DNA of 64,000 bases from assembly GCA_030549175.1 (NCBI GenBank), contig JAUKUA010000001.1:6634001-6698000 (forward strand), read 5' to 3'. Below the pieces are notes generated by a model. It ran no database searches. It was not told the origin of the DNA and was given only the letters and a program-made list of their open reading frames with translations. The position numbers and the translations under genes are program-made. This DNA comes from Lasiosphaeris hirsuta (taxonomy: Eukaryota > Ascomycota > Sordariomycetes > Sordariales > Lasiosphaeriaceae). Shown one piece after another: positions 26,044 to 37,551 of this stretch. The stretch's first letter is position 1. The number at the start of each line of letters is the position of its first letter.

Positions 26044-26726
26044 GGCGACGGCGACAAGACGAGAACAGGAAGTTCCCTGGTGCTGCAGCTGCGACGCTAC
26101 AGCTCATTGCCGACTCGGTTGCTGCGGTATGCTGCTGTCGATTTGCTGCCTGGGATCCGGAGGAGCTGGACGCGTGTAAGCTGTAGGCATGGAGGTGAGG
26201 CTACGTTGTTCGCAGCTTTGTCTGCAGGCTAATTGCTGTTGCACAGCACTGACACAGCTCAGCGATTAATTGCTGCAGGCAGGCCAAGAGCACCAGCTCC
26301 ACTGCGCCGCCTAGGGGGGAGACGAAGCAGCTGGGGGCCCTGTGATAGGCCGATTCTCCCCCCCCCCCCCCACCTCCCCGCCATTATGGCCCCTGTCCCC
26401 TGGCTCCTTTCTACAGCGGGAGCAATTGCGGTAGCTAGGGCTGCTATCTTATCGCCAACGTCATTCTCCCCAAGTCTCAAGTCCCCCCAAGTCCGACAAT
26501 CCATGACAGCGCGTTTCACCTCGCTCTTCGAGATTCATCTAGATCCTCTACAACCACCATCTGATCAGATATTTCCTTCTGTTATATCACTTTTTGAAAT
26601 GGAATGAGAACATACATCATTCCAGACGCAGGAAGAGGCCTTGATTACTCAGAAAAGCTCACGCTTGCGCGGTAAGCACCACAATAAGACAATGCACGGC
26701 TCGAACGGGAGGGCATCACCATCAGA
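26044..26726. promoter_or_regulatory. Shared promoter region DOP1 / MON1
   Basis: A 683-bp divergent spacer with a run of 14 C at 26358-26371. Its MON1-proximal end contains a plausible 54-nt 5'-leader intron (GTAAGC at 26672, AG at 26724-26725). That intron would remove an out-of-frame upstream ATG at 26692. Confidence 0.45.
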
Positions 26727-28556
26727 ATGGCCCCCCCAGATAGAAGTTCAGATGCAAACCTCGACCCCCCACCACCTCCCTTGCCGCCACGTCGAAAGCA
26801 GTCCGGCGAGGTGTCTCTGCAGGTAGCACTCGCCCAGCCACGGCCAACCACGGCCTTATCGTCAATTGATATCTCAACCCTCTCGTTTCCCGATGGCTCA
26901 CGAGGAACGTTTCCAACAACTGCCATGAGGGTTGTATCATCGCCGATTCCTAGCGCAAGCGGATATGCGACACCAAGCCGTGGCGGTCTGAGCTCCGCTA
27001 GCGATGAGCTGACCGACTCGATGAGCGTTATGAGCTTCGCTCACACACTGCGACCACCACGCGATCTAGCTAGTCTCGTCGCTGGTGAGATGAACAGGAA
27101 AAGCCGCGCCTGGAATCTACTTAGGTCTCAAGCAACGACTGTCCAGCCTTTTGAATGCTTCGACGCCGGCGCCCCCGATGATCTCGCAGGCTTCGAATAT
27201 GAGTTTGACAATATTCCCGATGCAACCGCAGAGGGTGCCAACGACGAGCAGAGGCTGTCACTCTGGAAGTCCAAAATGAAGCACTACATGATTCTCTCGT
27301 CGGCGGGGAAGCCCATCTATAGCCGGCACGGCGATTTGAGTCTCGTCAACTCCTTTATGGGCATCATACAAACCATCATCTCCTTCTACGAGGGCGCCAG
27401 TACCCCCCTTCTTGGATTCACGGCGGGTAATGCCCGCTTCGTCATTGCTACCGAGGGGCCCCTTTACTTTGTAGCTATTAGCAGACTAGGCGAGAGTGAT
27501 GCCCAGCTCAGGGGTCAACTCGAGGCCTTGTACATGCAGATTCTGTCTACATTGACTCTGCCCACGCTCAAAAATATATTCGTCCATCGCCCGTCCACGG
27601 ACCTCAGAAAGCCCCTGGAGGGTACTGAATCACTTCTCTCATCCCTCGCAGACAGCTTCAGCAAGGGCTCTCCCTCGGCCCTCCTGGGCGCCCTGGAGTG
27701 CCTGAAGCTGAGAAAGTCCCAGCGAAACTCGATCAACAACACATTCCTCAAGATGCGGTGCGACAAGCTTCTCTACGGCCTCATCGTCGCTGGCGGGAAG
27801 CTCGTCAGCGTGATTCGGCCACGGAAACACTCTCTCCACCCGAGCGACCTCCAGCTCATCTTCAATATGCTCTTCGAGTCGGGCGGCATCCGGGCCGGCG
27901 GCGGCGAGAACTGGGTGCCGCTGTGCCTCCCCGCCTTCAACAACCGCGGCTACCTCTACATGTACGTGAGCTTCTTCGACGGCAGCCCCGACAGCACCTC
28001 GGCCTCGCCAGCCCAGGAGCAGCACCCCGACCCGCTCGAGGACGAGGTGGCCATCATCCTCATCTGCCCCGACAAGGAGAGCTTCTACGACCTGAAGGAG
28101 ATGCGCGATAAGCTGGCGCACCAGCTCACCAAGAACGGCAGCCTGGCCATCGTCAAGGCCGCTGTCACCGAGGGCCGCCCCCAGATCGCCGCCATCGCGC
28201 CAGGGGCCCAGATCAGCCACTTCCTCTACAAGTCGCGGGCCAACGTCCAGTTCTGCATATCGTCGCTGGAGCCCGCCTTCAGCGGGATCGAGAAGATGGT
28301 GGCGAGGCGAAGGCTGATGTCGCTGTACCATCAGCTCCACGCTTCCATGCATATCAAGCACTCGCACCTCAAGGTGCTGCACTGCATCAGCGAGGGCGCG
28401 GCGAGCTTGGCTTGGATCACGCCCGTGTTTGAGTTCTACTGCGTCACCGGGCCTAACGTGTCCCGGGAAATCATGACGCAGGGCGCCAACAAGATCATAC
28501 AGTGGGCCAAGCGGGAGGAAGAAAGACTATTTATCATTGGCGGCGGCGTGTTTTAA
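26727..28556 (+). CDS. Vacuolar fusion protein Mon1
   Basis: A single exon of 609 residues. This is the MON1 family. From about residue 185 (Trp-Lys-Ser-Lys-Met-Lys-His-Tyr) it shows the first longin domain, followed by two more longin domains to the C-terminus. The N-terminal 130 residues are Pro/Ser-rich, as is usual and regulatory in this family. Mon1 with Ccz1 is the guanine-nucleotide exchange factor for Rab7/Ypt7 on late endosomes and vacuoles, needed for vesicle-vacuole and autophagosome fusion. The C-terminus ends in a Gly-Gly-Gly-Val-Phe tail. The ATG at 26727 lies one base after a candidate leader-intron acceptor. Codon use is strongly GC-ending from 27,650 onward. It is convergent with the next gene. 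Confidence 0.93.
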   Translation: MAPPDRSSDANLDPPPPPLPPRRKQSGEVSLQVALAQPRPTTALSSIDISTLSFPDGSRGTFPTTAMRVVSSPIPSASGYATPSRGGLSSASDELTDSMSVMSFAHTLRPPRDLASLVAGEMNRKSRAWNLLRSQATTVQPFECFDAGAPDDLAGFEYEFDNIPDATAEGANDEQRLSLWKSKMKHYMILSSAGKPIYSRHGDLSLVNSFMGIIQTIISFYEGASTPLLGFTAGNARFVIATEGPLYFVAISRLGESDAQLRGQLEALYMQILSTLTLPTLKNIFVHRPSTDLRKPLEGTESLLSSLADSFSKGSPSALLGALECLKLRKSQRNSINNTFLKMRCDKLLYGLIVAGGKLVSVIRPRKHSLHPSDLQLIFNMLFESGGIRAGGGENWVPLCLPAFNNRGYLYMYVSFFDGSPDSTSASPAQEQHPDPLEDEVAIILICPDKESFYDLKEMRDKLAHQLTKNGSLAIVKAAVTEGRPQIAAIAPGAQISHFLYKSRANVQFCISSLEPAFSGIEKMVARRRLMSLYHQLHASMHIKHSHLKVLHCISEGAASLAWITPVFEFYCVTGPNVSREIMTQGANKIIQWAKREEERLFIIGGGVF

Positions 28557-28940
28557 GAACCTAGTCGCTAAAGGGGCTATGGGCTATGAACGACACCAAA
28601 TACTGGGGACGGTGTCTCTGCCATTCAGAGCACCCCATGTCCCTTTTTTTCCGTTGTTGTTATTGCGGTTTCCTTTTTTTTTTCTCTTTTTTTTTGAATA
28701 CTACCTAAACAGTACACGCAAAGTATATGCCGAGCGATGGTGATATCTTCAACTCGCTGTTTGATGCATAAACCCCCTTTTGTTGGTCGGAGGGACGCTA
28801 TCCCAAATAACATAAGCCAGGCACTCATAAACATAAGAAATATTCCAACGCTGTTGAAAATGATAGCTTTAGCGCAAGCCGCCATCCGATAGTCACCATG
28901 ATTCCACTCCAGACGCCCCGTGTTCTTTGCTCATGCTTCG
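28557..28940. other. Convergent 3' intergenic region after MON1
   Basis: T-rich sequence (runs of T at 28645-28695) typical of fungal 3' untranslated and polyadenylation regions. No gene seen. Confidence 0.5.
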
Positions 28941-30809
28941 TCACGCATATGACCTGGTACCAGGGCCGTTCCTCAACCCACCGGCCCGCGAGGAGCCCGC
29001 GGCAACAGCTGGGGAAACATTCGATGCCGGCCCAGCACCATCGCCTTCGCCCATGATCTGATCCATGGCATTCGTCCACCACGCCTCAGGGATCAGGCTG
29101 TGCAGGTTGTGCAAGCTCGTTAGGGCGGGGCTCATGATTCCGTTATCCTCGTCCGAATTGTCATCCTCTACCGTGACTCTCCTCACCGACGTCGCTGCCG
29201 GCTTCTTGGTGTTCCTGTTATTATGGTTGGAGCGACGTTGCCCCAGAGTTCCTGTGCTCTTGGCATCCTCCCTATCGTCGCCGTCCATCTCGACGGCTGA
29301 GTCAAATGTTGTTGGTTCGGTTACCCGGCTCGCGATTGAATTTGACTGCGCGGGGGCTGAGAATGTGCGTGAACCTGAGCCGAGGCCGCTGACGGCAGAG
29401 TCATATCCGCCGCTTCCGTTCGCGTTCTTGTTGGTGTCAACTTCCCCATTGGTGTTCGCCTTGGCGCCCTCGCCAGCACCTCGGCGGTGCTGAGTAGACG
29501 GATTCAGGGGGGAGGGGGCGGTCCGCGAGGCGGGCGAGGCTTTCGCCGCCGGCATCACGCCCCTCACCAACTCGTTCCCACTCCCAGTCCTGACCAACCT
29601 TGTCTCGCTCCCACCCCCGCCGGCTACACTCGGCGCCCGGCTGCCTCCCTCCCGTCCCCGCAGCAGCTCCCGCATATTCTCAAACAGCCGGATCCGTGGC
29701 GGCCCTGGCAGGTCGTACGGGTTCCAAGCAGTCTTTCGGCTGTCCATGCTCGGGCACGCCGACAGCCGTCCGCCGCCCAGCGTCCACCGTGACCGTGGTC
29801 TCCACCGGCTGCTGAATCGCTCAGGGATCGCCGGGAATGGCTGTGCCACCTCGCACCGCCATTGCTCGTAGTCGATGGCCGTGAGGCCGCCAGCCGAACT
29901 CATGGCTTGGCGGAGGACTTGTGGGTGCTGGTAGGGTGCTGGATTGGGGAAGCGAGGTTGAACTTGAGGGTGATGTGGGATTTGTGGGTGCCGTTGAAGA
30001 TAAGGATTGTATTGAGGGCGAGCCGGCAAGGTGTTATTGCTGTCTTGAGTGGGATAGGTTGGGTTGGGCCATTCTCGCTCACGAACGGGCAAGGGGTTTT
30101 GCTGGCGGTGGTGTGTGAAGGGGTTTTCAACCGGGTGGGCTCCGGGTAGTGATGAGTCGTGAGTATCTTTTTGGAAATACTGGGAGGGCATATCGTAGAC
30201 ATGGTCTCGGCGGGGTCTGGGGTCGGTGCTGGGTGGTACCACGCTCGTCAGCTGCTGCGGCTGCTTGGTCTTGGGCGGGGAGCCTTTCGACGGCTTCAGC
30301 TTTCTGCATAATCGCCGCAGACCGCTGCATTCTTGACCTGTCTTTCCTTCGTTGGAATCGACTTCTTTGATCTTGACATTGTGTCGCCCAAACTTGACCA
30401 GGATGCGATCTACCGTCATGGCTACACGCCTGCGCAAAGGAACCCGTTGCCTCTCGGGCTCTCTTCCGCCGCCGTCCCTGGCACCCGTCATGGTACAATC
30501 CCTATCGTACCTTTGCAGCCATTGCCATTTCTCACCATAGGTGTTTTCGTCCATATTGCCGTAAGGAGGATATTGGAACTTGCTCTGGGGACCAAGGAAC
30601 GGATGAAGATAGCCATTTGGGACTTTGGCCAGCGACGCTTTTGTCAGCTTGTCCCCGGTACCACATCCGTTTCTGTATGTAGGGTCTGATTGTGACTCTC
30701 GAGGATTGGGGGGCGGGATGTTTCTAGGGTGTGTGCTGCTGTTTGTCCTGTGTCCCTTGTTCGCCATGGGCGCTCTGTTTGGTGTCGAGGCCACGGTCGT
30801 CCCTTCCAT
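28941..30809 (-). CDS. Uncharacterised low-complexity protein, 622 residues
   Basis: One long open exon on the reverse strand with an ATG at 30809. No family recognised. Visible features are a basic patch at about 120-185 (Arg-Arg-Arg and Lys-Pro-Ser-Lys motifs), a Pro/Gln/His-rich middle (about 210-300), and a Trp/Arg-rich segment at about 335-360. Gly/Ser/Thr-rich stretches follow, then an acidic Asp-Asp-Asn-Ser-Asp-Glu-Asp cluster near 550 and a small ordered-looking motif (Leu-His-Ser-Leu-Ile-Pro-Glu-Ala-Trp-Trp) near 575. There is no signal peptide or membrane segment. The composition suggests a mostly disordered nuclear or cytosolic protein restricted to related fungi. That the frame stays open over 1.87 kb argues for a real gene; additional introns cannot be excluded. 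Confidence 0.7.
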   Translation of the reverse strand: MEGTTVASTPNRAPMANKGHRTNSSTHPRNIPPPNPRESQSDPTYRNGCGTGDKLTKASLAKVPNGYLHPFLGPQSKFQYPPYGNMDENTYGEKWQWLQRYDRDCTMTGARDGGGREPERQRVPLRRRVAMTVDRILVKFGRHNVKIKEVDSNEGKTGQECSGLRRLCRKLKPSKGSPPKTKQPQQLTSVVPPSTDPRPRRDHVYDMPSQYFQKDTHDSSLPGAHPVENPFTHHRQQNPLPVREREWPNPTYPTQDSNNTLPARPQYNPYLQRHPQIPHHPQVQPRFPNPAPYQHPQVLRQAMSSAGGLTAIDYEQWRCEVAQPFPAIPERFSSRWRPRSRWTLGGGRLSACPSMDSRKTAWNPYDLPGPPRIRLFENMRELLRGREGGSRAPSVAGGGGSETRLVRTGSGNELVRGVMPAAKASPASRTAPSPLNPSTQHRRGAGEGAKANTNGEVDTNKNANGSGGYDSAVSGLGSGSRTFSAPAQSNSIASRVTEPTTFDSAVEMDGDDREDAKSTGTLGQRRSNHNNRNTKKPAATSVRRVTVEDDNSDEDNGIMSPALTSLHNLHSLIPEAWWTNAMDQIMGEGDGAGPASNVSPAVAAGSSRAGGLRNGPGTRSYA

Positions 30810-31766
30810 CTGTCGCTATTTAGGTCACAGTCCAACGGTCACGGGGCCACAAGCCGGATGTGGCTCTCTATGACGTGACGGGACGGGGGTGTGGATGGGT
30901 GGTTGACGCCTCGACAATGTCCCGGCCAGTGCCTTCTCGGCGAGAGCGAAGGAGCGCCGAGGTCTCGTTGTAAGCCGTCTTCGAATCCAGCGACGTATCT
31001 GGCGCTGTATTTTCCCTGTGCCCTTCCGCCGAAGAAGCAGCGCCGCCGAATAACTATCGTAGAGGCAGAAGTGACTGTGAACCCCTAAAAGAAACAATAG
31101 TATCCGTGGGGGGGCACAGCGCCCTGGATGATATGGATAGAGAGAATCAAAATAACAAAAACTTGTTTGCTTTCTTCGGCATACAACCTACGAACTTTTC
31201 GCAGCGGCGAGGCGATATGTTCAGCAGAGGCAGAAACCGGCCGAGTAAGGCACCACGGCCTATGGGTGCCCAGCTCTTTCGAAAAATCTTCCTCAACGCT
31301 TTGGGAGTACCGGAGACACAAGAACTTTACGAAGCCAGCGGCTTCGGACACGATGGTTCAGTGGCACGCCTATGCCGAAGAGACAAAGTTTAAATACGAA
31401 ACGAGAGCAGGGCAACAAGCGGCTTCTTGTATTACCGATAAAAATGATCGTGCCCGCGGTTCCGATAAAGATATAATGCCACCCCTGATACAGGAGCAGG
31501 CTTTTATCAGCTATTCGAGGGTACCAGCCGACTTGGCCTATGGACAAGTTGGCCGTCAACTGCTACTCCTTAACCTCCCTTCCCCGTGCCAATAACACAA
31601 ATTTTCGGGTCCATTCGAACTCCATATCGCAAACTCACTCCCAGGCCCCAAAGAACTCAGGGCCAGAGGGCTGCAGGCAACACCAACCAGACTTTGAATT
31701 CGAACAGTGCATCCGAAATGGTAGCTAAGCAACGCTACACCACCAATGCTGCAGTCGACCTTACAG
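30810..31766. other. Intergenic region between two unknown genes
   Basis: Nothing here is recognisable as coding. This is the promoter side of the 622-residue gene and the 3' side of the next reverse-strand gene. Short open frames at 31106-31595 lack an ATG in good context and look random. Confidence 0.45.
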
Positions 31767-34700
31767 TCATCCACGTTTCCTGGAGCCGGTGCACGCAACC
31801 ATAACAGCATGTCTAGCCGCTCTCATCCACCTGGACACACGGCCTCTAAATCCTCTTGTTTGCAGCGGCTGAGCATCATCTGGCCCGCCATGGCTTTTAG
31901 GAGCCACCAAGTCCTCTGCACTCTCTGCAGGCTTGGCTTCTGGTGCATGAGGTGATGCAGGCTCGGCGGTGCTGGGACCCCCAATCTCGCCAGCTTTGGG
32001 TGACGGCAGTTCTGCGGGCCGTGTACGAGGCTCCGCCAACCGGATCCGGAGGTCGGAGATACGCCTCCTCAGCCCTCGAGCAGGTTGGCCGCTTGCGCTA
32101 CTCCTATCTGAGAATGAGCTTCGAATCTCAAGAGAAGTAGCCTGGTGAGCTGAGTACAGCGGTGTTAACGGGGCAACATCTGGGTCTCGATTCAAACACT
32201 GATCTCCCAGACGACCTGGCAAGGCTGCGGTTGGCGTGCAGGGCGAGGGGCTGGCAACAAACGCGTTCTCTTGTTCGCACGTCCCAGAGTTTTCTTTTCG
32301 GCCGAAGTAGTTATCATTATCCGCCCGGATTGAGATCTGGCTTCTGTCAACTGGGGAAGAGAATTCTGACGACCCTGTGAACCTTTCCAGCAATACGGGA
32401 GACTCAGGGGTTAGCTGCCTTTTAGCAAGGATGGTTTCTGCTTGCATCCTCGAGATGGCGCCTCTGGATACCTTCAGTTTCAGCTTGAGATTTCCAGATC
32501 TTGGACTTCTTGGTTCGTCCCCAGAGTCACTTCTCGAAAGGGGGTCACCCTCTTCAGACTCCCTACGGGCGCACCGCATACAGGGAGAACTGGGAACCAT
32601 GCGGGCCTTCTTCTCCTCTGTTGACTCTGGCGTGTCCGTGACGTGAACCGCCGCAGAACGGCTCTCATTCGAAAACACAGGCTCAATTTTACCTCTCTTT
32701 CGGCTGCTTGGCGCTGCGATTGTCAAAAATTTGAATGGTGAAAACCTTGTGGGGAGGTTGGGGTCTCCGGTCGAGATGTTGGCAATGTAGGAATCACTCC
32801 TCGTCGAGCCACTGGGTAGAGGTGGTAAGGCCTTCATCAGCCAAGGTATACTGCCCTGTAACTCGAGGCGGTCTACCGGCGACTCAGGTTGAGCCGCAAA
32901 AACGGGCATACCTGACCGATCCGCAGCAGGGGCCGAAGCTAGATCGGCCATTATGGTTAACTGACTTGTATTTATTTTTGGAACGGCGAGGTTCCTTTTG
33001 TGCCCACGGCATCTCGGGAGCTCCCCGCAAATTTTCTCGTCGTCGCCTTTTTCTAAGTCGAGCATACCAAATTTGTCGAGGCAAGACGCATGGTAAGTTT
33101 CTTCCGCATCCGAACTCTCGTGGGCGATGACCACCGGGGACTGCTCTGGGAGTTCCAGAGAAGTGTCAATAGAACCTTGGCTCGCCGACCCTACAGCCCT
33201 GTCAAAGTGTTGTACGAGTGATGCAAGATCAGCAAGGCCTGGATCGATTGAGTAAAACTTGCTCTGGCGTAAATGGCCGGTTAACGTAGATGAGACTGAC
33301 TCCCTTCGTTGATGAGAAAGGGGTAGGGTTCGATAAAATCCAACCCGTTCCGGACTTGGCAAGACTTTGAAGTCTACCGAGCCTCGCGTGTCGCATCCAA
33401 GTGGTTTGTACATGTCCGAGTCTAAGGAGCCGGGCTGGATTTGATGTCTGAGCTCAATAGTTGCTGTCCCAGTCTCGCCGCCACAGGCCATTTTCTTTTC
33501 CGCTTCCATAGCATCTGGCCCATGCAAGGGACTCCGGAGCAACTCTACACTTTCCTCATTCGAGTCGGGCGAAGAATCGATGCTGATACGCCCCCTTATT
33601 CTCGACTCTGCCCTCGCTTCAGGCGGTGCTTGGTGGTGTCTCTGAAGCCTAAGGCCCTCTTCCTCATAGTCAAATCCTGCCCCTTGCGCCTCTGGCTCGA
33701 GTCCGTCGCTGCCAGCGACACCGCCACGTGGTAAATTTCGGGATTTCGCCCAGGTTCCCAACTCATCACGGTATACTTCTCCAGAGGAAGTCAGTTCAGG
33801 AAGCGTGGTGAGATTGTGATCATTCGGCCCCATGAAGTGAACATCATAGCCGTCGTTGAGAACAGTTGCCCGGCGAACACTCGGTGCTCGAGTTGGGATA
33901 GGGGCTAAGGGTGGCGGTGCCACCACCACACCCTCCGAAGGGTCGCCGAAGTCCTCTGAATAGTCGTAGTAGAAACTTCCTGCCGTGTAGGGCCGAGCGG
34001 GGTAGCTCTGCACTGATGGAGTGCAGGATGGAGGGCGGTACATATCGACAATAGATGTTAAGCTGGAGGTCCTCAAACTCTGGTCCGACGCGCTCCCGTC
34101 AAGCCGGCTGTTAAACCTGTTACCCCATACAGCAGGAGCGCTTGAAGACAGACCGCGGGAAAGTTGTGATGCAGAAGGCGGCTCATAGCGCGAAAATGTG
34201 TACCCAGAGCTACTGGGGCCAAGGCGGTTGAAGCCGTTTGCTAGCCGGCGCCCATGTGGAGGATACACAGGCTTGTACGATCCGTGAACAGTCCGCTAAG
34301 TATCTTCAGATGCGTAAACGATGAAAGGGAATAATAGTGCGGCTTACATGAGACACCCTATCGATCCCAACCATCCTACTATAGTCAACGCCTCCATTTT
34401 CAGTCAGCGCTGGAGAAGATGGCCGTACTCCAGGACGCTTAAGCCTTGTCGGATATGGAAAAGGGGACCGAGGCCGCTGCAACATGCCCCCACTGGACTG
34501 GCTCTGTATTGTCCCATTGGACTTTTGGTTTGGTAGCGGCCTTGAGCTACAGCTTGTCATTGAATAGGAACGGTGGCCCAGGTCGTCAAATGGGGGGGAG
34601 AAAGAGCTGGAGGCCGATCTCTGACTGTCTGACCCATACATTGAAATAATTTCCGAGGTCGTGTCCCGATAGGAGGGAAGATGTTTGCGGTCATCTCTGA

Positions 34701-35028
34701 AAGCAGAACTGCTGATGCCCTCGCTGGTCGCCGGCCTGGGAAAGCTAGCCTCGGAAAACATGGGCCTGGGGCGAGGAGGCCTATAAAATGCAGCGGGAGC
34801 ACGAGCCGGCCGGATAGAAAACAGACCGATATCCCCTGTTTCGGTGGTAGTCTTCAGCATGCTTGCTAGCGGTCCTGGTGACGCAAGGAGAGATGAGTTC
34901 TCGTTGACACTCCGGAGGGGGCGTGAGGAGCGCGGTGCCATTCGGGGGTGAATGCCGGCATTTGCCGTGTAGCTCCTGTTGAGAGACCCATGGCTGGCAG
35001 ATCGTCGTGCTGTGTGAAGCTGATCCAT
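31767..35028 (-). CDS. Uncharacterised Ser/Pro-rich protein, 1,069 residues
   Basis: Two exons on the reverse strand, 35028-34348 and 34295-31767, joined by a 52-nt intron (GTAAGC donor, ACTTAG acceptor). The join is in phase and connects two otherwise separate open frames, which supports the model. No family recognised. The N-terminal 230 residues are Ser/Arg/Pro-rich. A more conserved-looking stretch spans the splice (Asp-Arg-Val-Ser-His-Arg-Thr-Val-His-Gly-Ser-Tyr-Lys). Tyr/Pro-rich and acidic Ser-rich regions follow, and the last 30 residues form a basic amphipathic tail (Arg-Trp-Met-Arg-Ala-Ala-Arg). The many Ser-Pro and Arg-x-x-Ser sites would suit regulation by phosphorylation; that is inference. 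A 7-codon upstream ORF (35077-35054) ends 25 bases before the start. Confidence 0.75.
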
Positions 35029-37551
35029 GGGGGCAGACCCGACTCTGGAGCGATCAGGGACAGTTGACTTGATGCATGGAGTTGATGTCACGGTTGCCAA
35101 GAACAAAACCCAGAAATATAGATCTTGAATACCCTAACCAACGATGCGATGGGGTGGTATCAGGGGCTGCGTGATGATGAACCAAAATACGGACCGCTGC
35201 TGGCAGGCTGGGAGACGCCGTCCAGGTAGAAGCGTGTAAGTCGACTGCGGGCCAAAACTGGCAGTTTGGGGGCCACTTGATGGGAGCCATTCTGACAGGA
35301 GTCGCTTGACTTTCTCGGCGGAAATCTGGAAGCAAAGACCCAGTGTATGCTGAAAGTCAACCGGGGGAAGAGCAATCCAGGGCCGTTGGTGGCTGACGAG
35401 TGGAAAGGACAGCTGGAAGGTGCGGGCAAATATTGGCCCTTAAACCGAAATCCTATGTACAAAAGGGCAAGCATAATCCAGGAGAATCCCATCAACTTCC
35501 CTGAGAAGAGCATTTTTTTCCCAGCAGCTTGCAATGGGTGCGAGAGGCCGCTTGCCCTTTTGATAATTGATATCTCTGGTAGCCGGCTCGAGTTGACGCT
35601 TGTTGAGGGGACCGGGGCTTGCTCACATTTGCTAGGTCTCTTGCCATGCACAAATGGATTTTCAGACGGAGGGCATGTCCATCAAACCTACCCCCAGGAA
35701 GGATGTAGAAGCCCAAAAATAGCAAAGACAAATCGCGTCTGCTATCTACTAGTGACTCCGAATGAAGTTGGTTACTGATGGTCTAGCGGCACCGGTTTCG
35801 AGGCCTTGGCAAGCGCAATAGGGGGCAAGTGTCCTGTACTGTGCATAGCTCGGATTTCCCATTGCGGGTTCACCTATGTACGGTACCTACGGCCGACGGA
35901 AGGTGGCACCCGGATATCGTGAGTCTCGAAGGAGTGGGCCATATCAACTGACAAGACGACACATATGCACCCAGACCCCTGTCACCATCCCGCTGAAGGC
36001 AACGTCGTTTTAAACGTAGCGCTTCTGCAGCTGCGGACCATACGGCTCCTAGCAGGCTTTCAAGGTGGGTGTGCCATATAGCCTAGGTCTGACATGAGAA
36101 GTCAGTGGTATTGAAACACTGGCGATCTCGCATATCTGGCCTCTCCCGTCTCATTCTCAAGGGATTGCCAGCGTGGTGACAAACGTAGTGTGGAATATTT
36201 GGGATATTCGAGAGCTTGATAATCGTAAGCTCTCTGGGAGGCGTAGGGACCATGGTAGGCACACAAATCCCCACGAAGTAAATAATAGATTCCTAGCCCG
36301 GTTCTGGTGTGGTCCATGTGCTGCGATGTGGCAACCAAACCATTGAAGGCCCCGCCTCATACCTCCTTCTGTGAGCCGCATCCCGAGTCAATGCCACACA
36401 GGAGCAGCCACCCGAAAAGAGACTTGGGGTGGGTTTGCATCAAAGGGCTGCCTGACAATAATTGATTATAGCCTTGCAGCCGCATTCTATAATGTGTAAT
36501 CTGGATATTGGATTAGATTTCGCCACACCAGCGGCAACAACCTTTGTCCTCCTTGGAGGCTGTGAAGAAGGCAAGAACATTCAGTAATCCTCAATCAGCC
36601 AATGGCCGAACGAGCGAAAACACATACACATGTAGTATTGAAGACGAAATTCGACGCTCGTGGCGAAATACGGAAATGCGCATGCCGAATGCATTTGACG
36701 GTTTATACTTGCGGAGCACAGATTGGCGCCTCACGGCTAGAGCTGGCTGGGTCGTTGTGGTGGTACCTGACCAAGTCCCCAAGGTTCCGAGTACCTTGAC
36801 CCACTCGGAACCTTGGCGCCGCCCTGTTCCCCCACATCTAGCCTAGCAGTTGAGGTCTTGGCTGTTATCAGTGCTTTTCATCTTGTGCCCGCAAACTGTT
36901 TGAGATAGACATTGAATGTGGCCATGGCCTGAGAATATATGATCTCAAGACACTGAAATCGAGTATCACATTAACTGCAAGATATCTGCATGGAAGAAAC
37001 AGGCATTGCCGTGGTTTTGGATGGCAGACAAGTCGAGGTACTTGCTACTTGTGTGGCATGGTGCATTCAGCCCCAGGGGTCTGGCTCTTGCTGGTTCCCC
37101 ACCATCCTTCAATCGGGCCCCTTCTCAGCGGGCGCTGGTCAAGCCAAGGCTGGGTCCTGGTTAGCCCGTGGATTCGAAAAGACACCTGTTCACTCGACCC
37201 TGAAGTAACAGATCGCTTAGAAATTGGAAGTGCCGGCCAAGATAAAAGTAGCCACCAACTCTTGCATGCCTTCTGTGAATTTCCCATTCACACTCCTGCT
37301 ATTTCAATTAAGTAGGGACTCGTGAGCTGGGTGGCATTTACTTACCTACTCTTTATCGTTCTCCCGTTTCCCGGTGTGCTTTTTTACCCCAAAAGTAAGT
37401 CTCTTTGTTACCGCCCCAACGCAAGCTCCCTCGCTCCACCCTCCAGCCTTTTCTGCCCGCCCAACTGTCGGAGTAGACAGCACCATACAATCCCCTTGTC
37501 CACCTCACCAGACACTGACCATCAACCTTCAGGAGCATCAAATTATCCACG
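35029..37551. other. Intergenic region before PDI
   Basis: About 2.5 kb with no supportable gene. It contains the leader of the 1,069-residue gene (with a 7-codon upstream ORF at 35077-35054) and the promoter of the disulfide isomerase. Pyrimidine-rich sequence at 37330-37540 is the likely PDI leader. Confidence 0.5.
35054..35077 (-). promoter_or_regulatory. Upstream ORF before the 1,069-residue gene
   Basis: A seven-codon ORF with its own stop ends 25 bases before the main ATG at 35028. It is the nearest upstream ATG and could control translation if transcribed. Confidence 0.35.
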
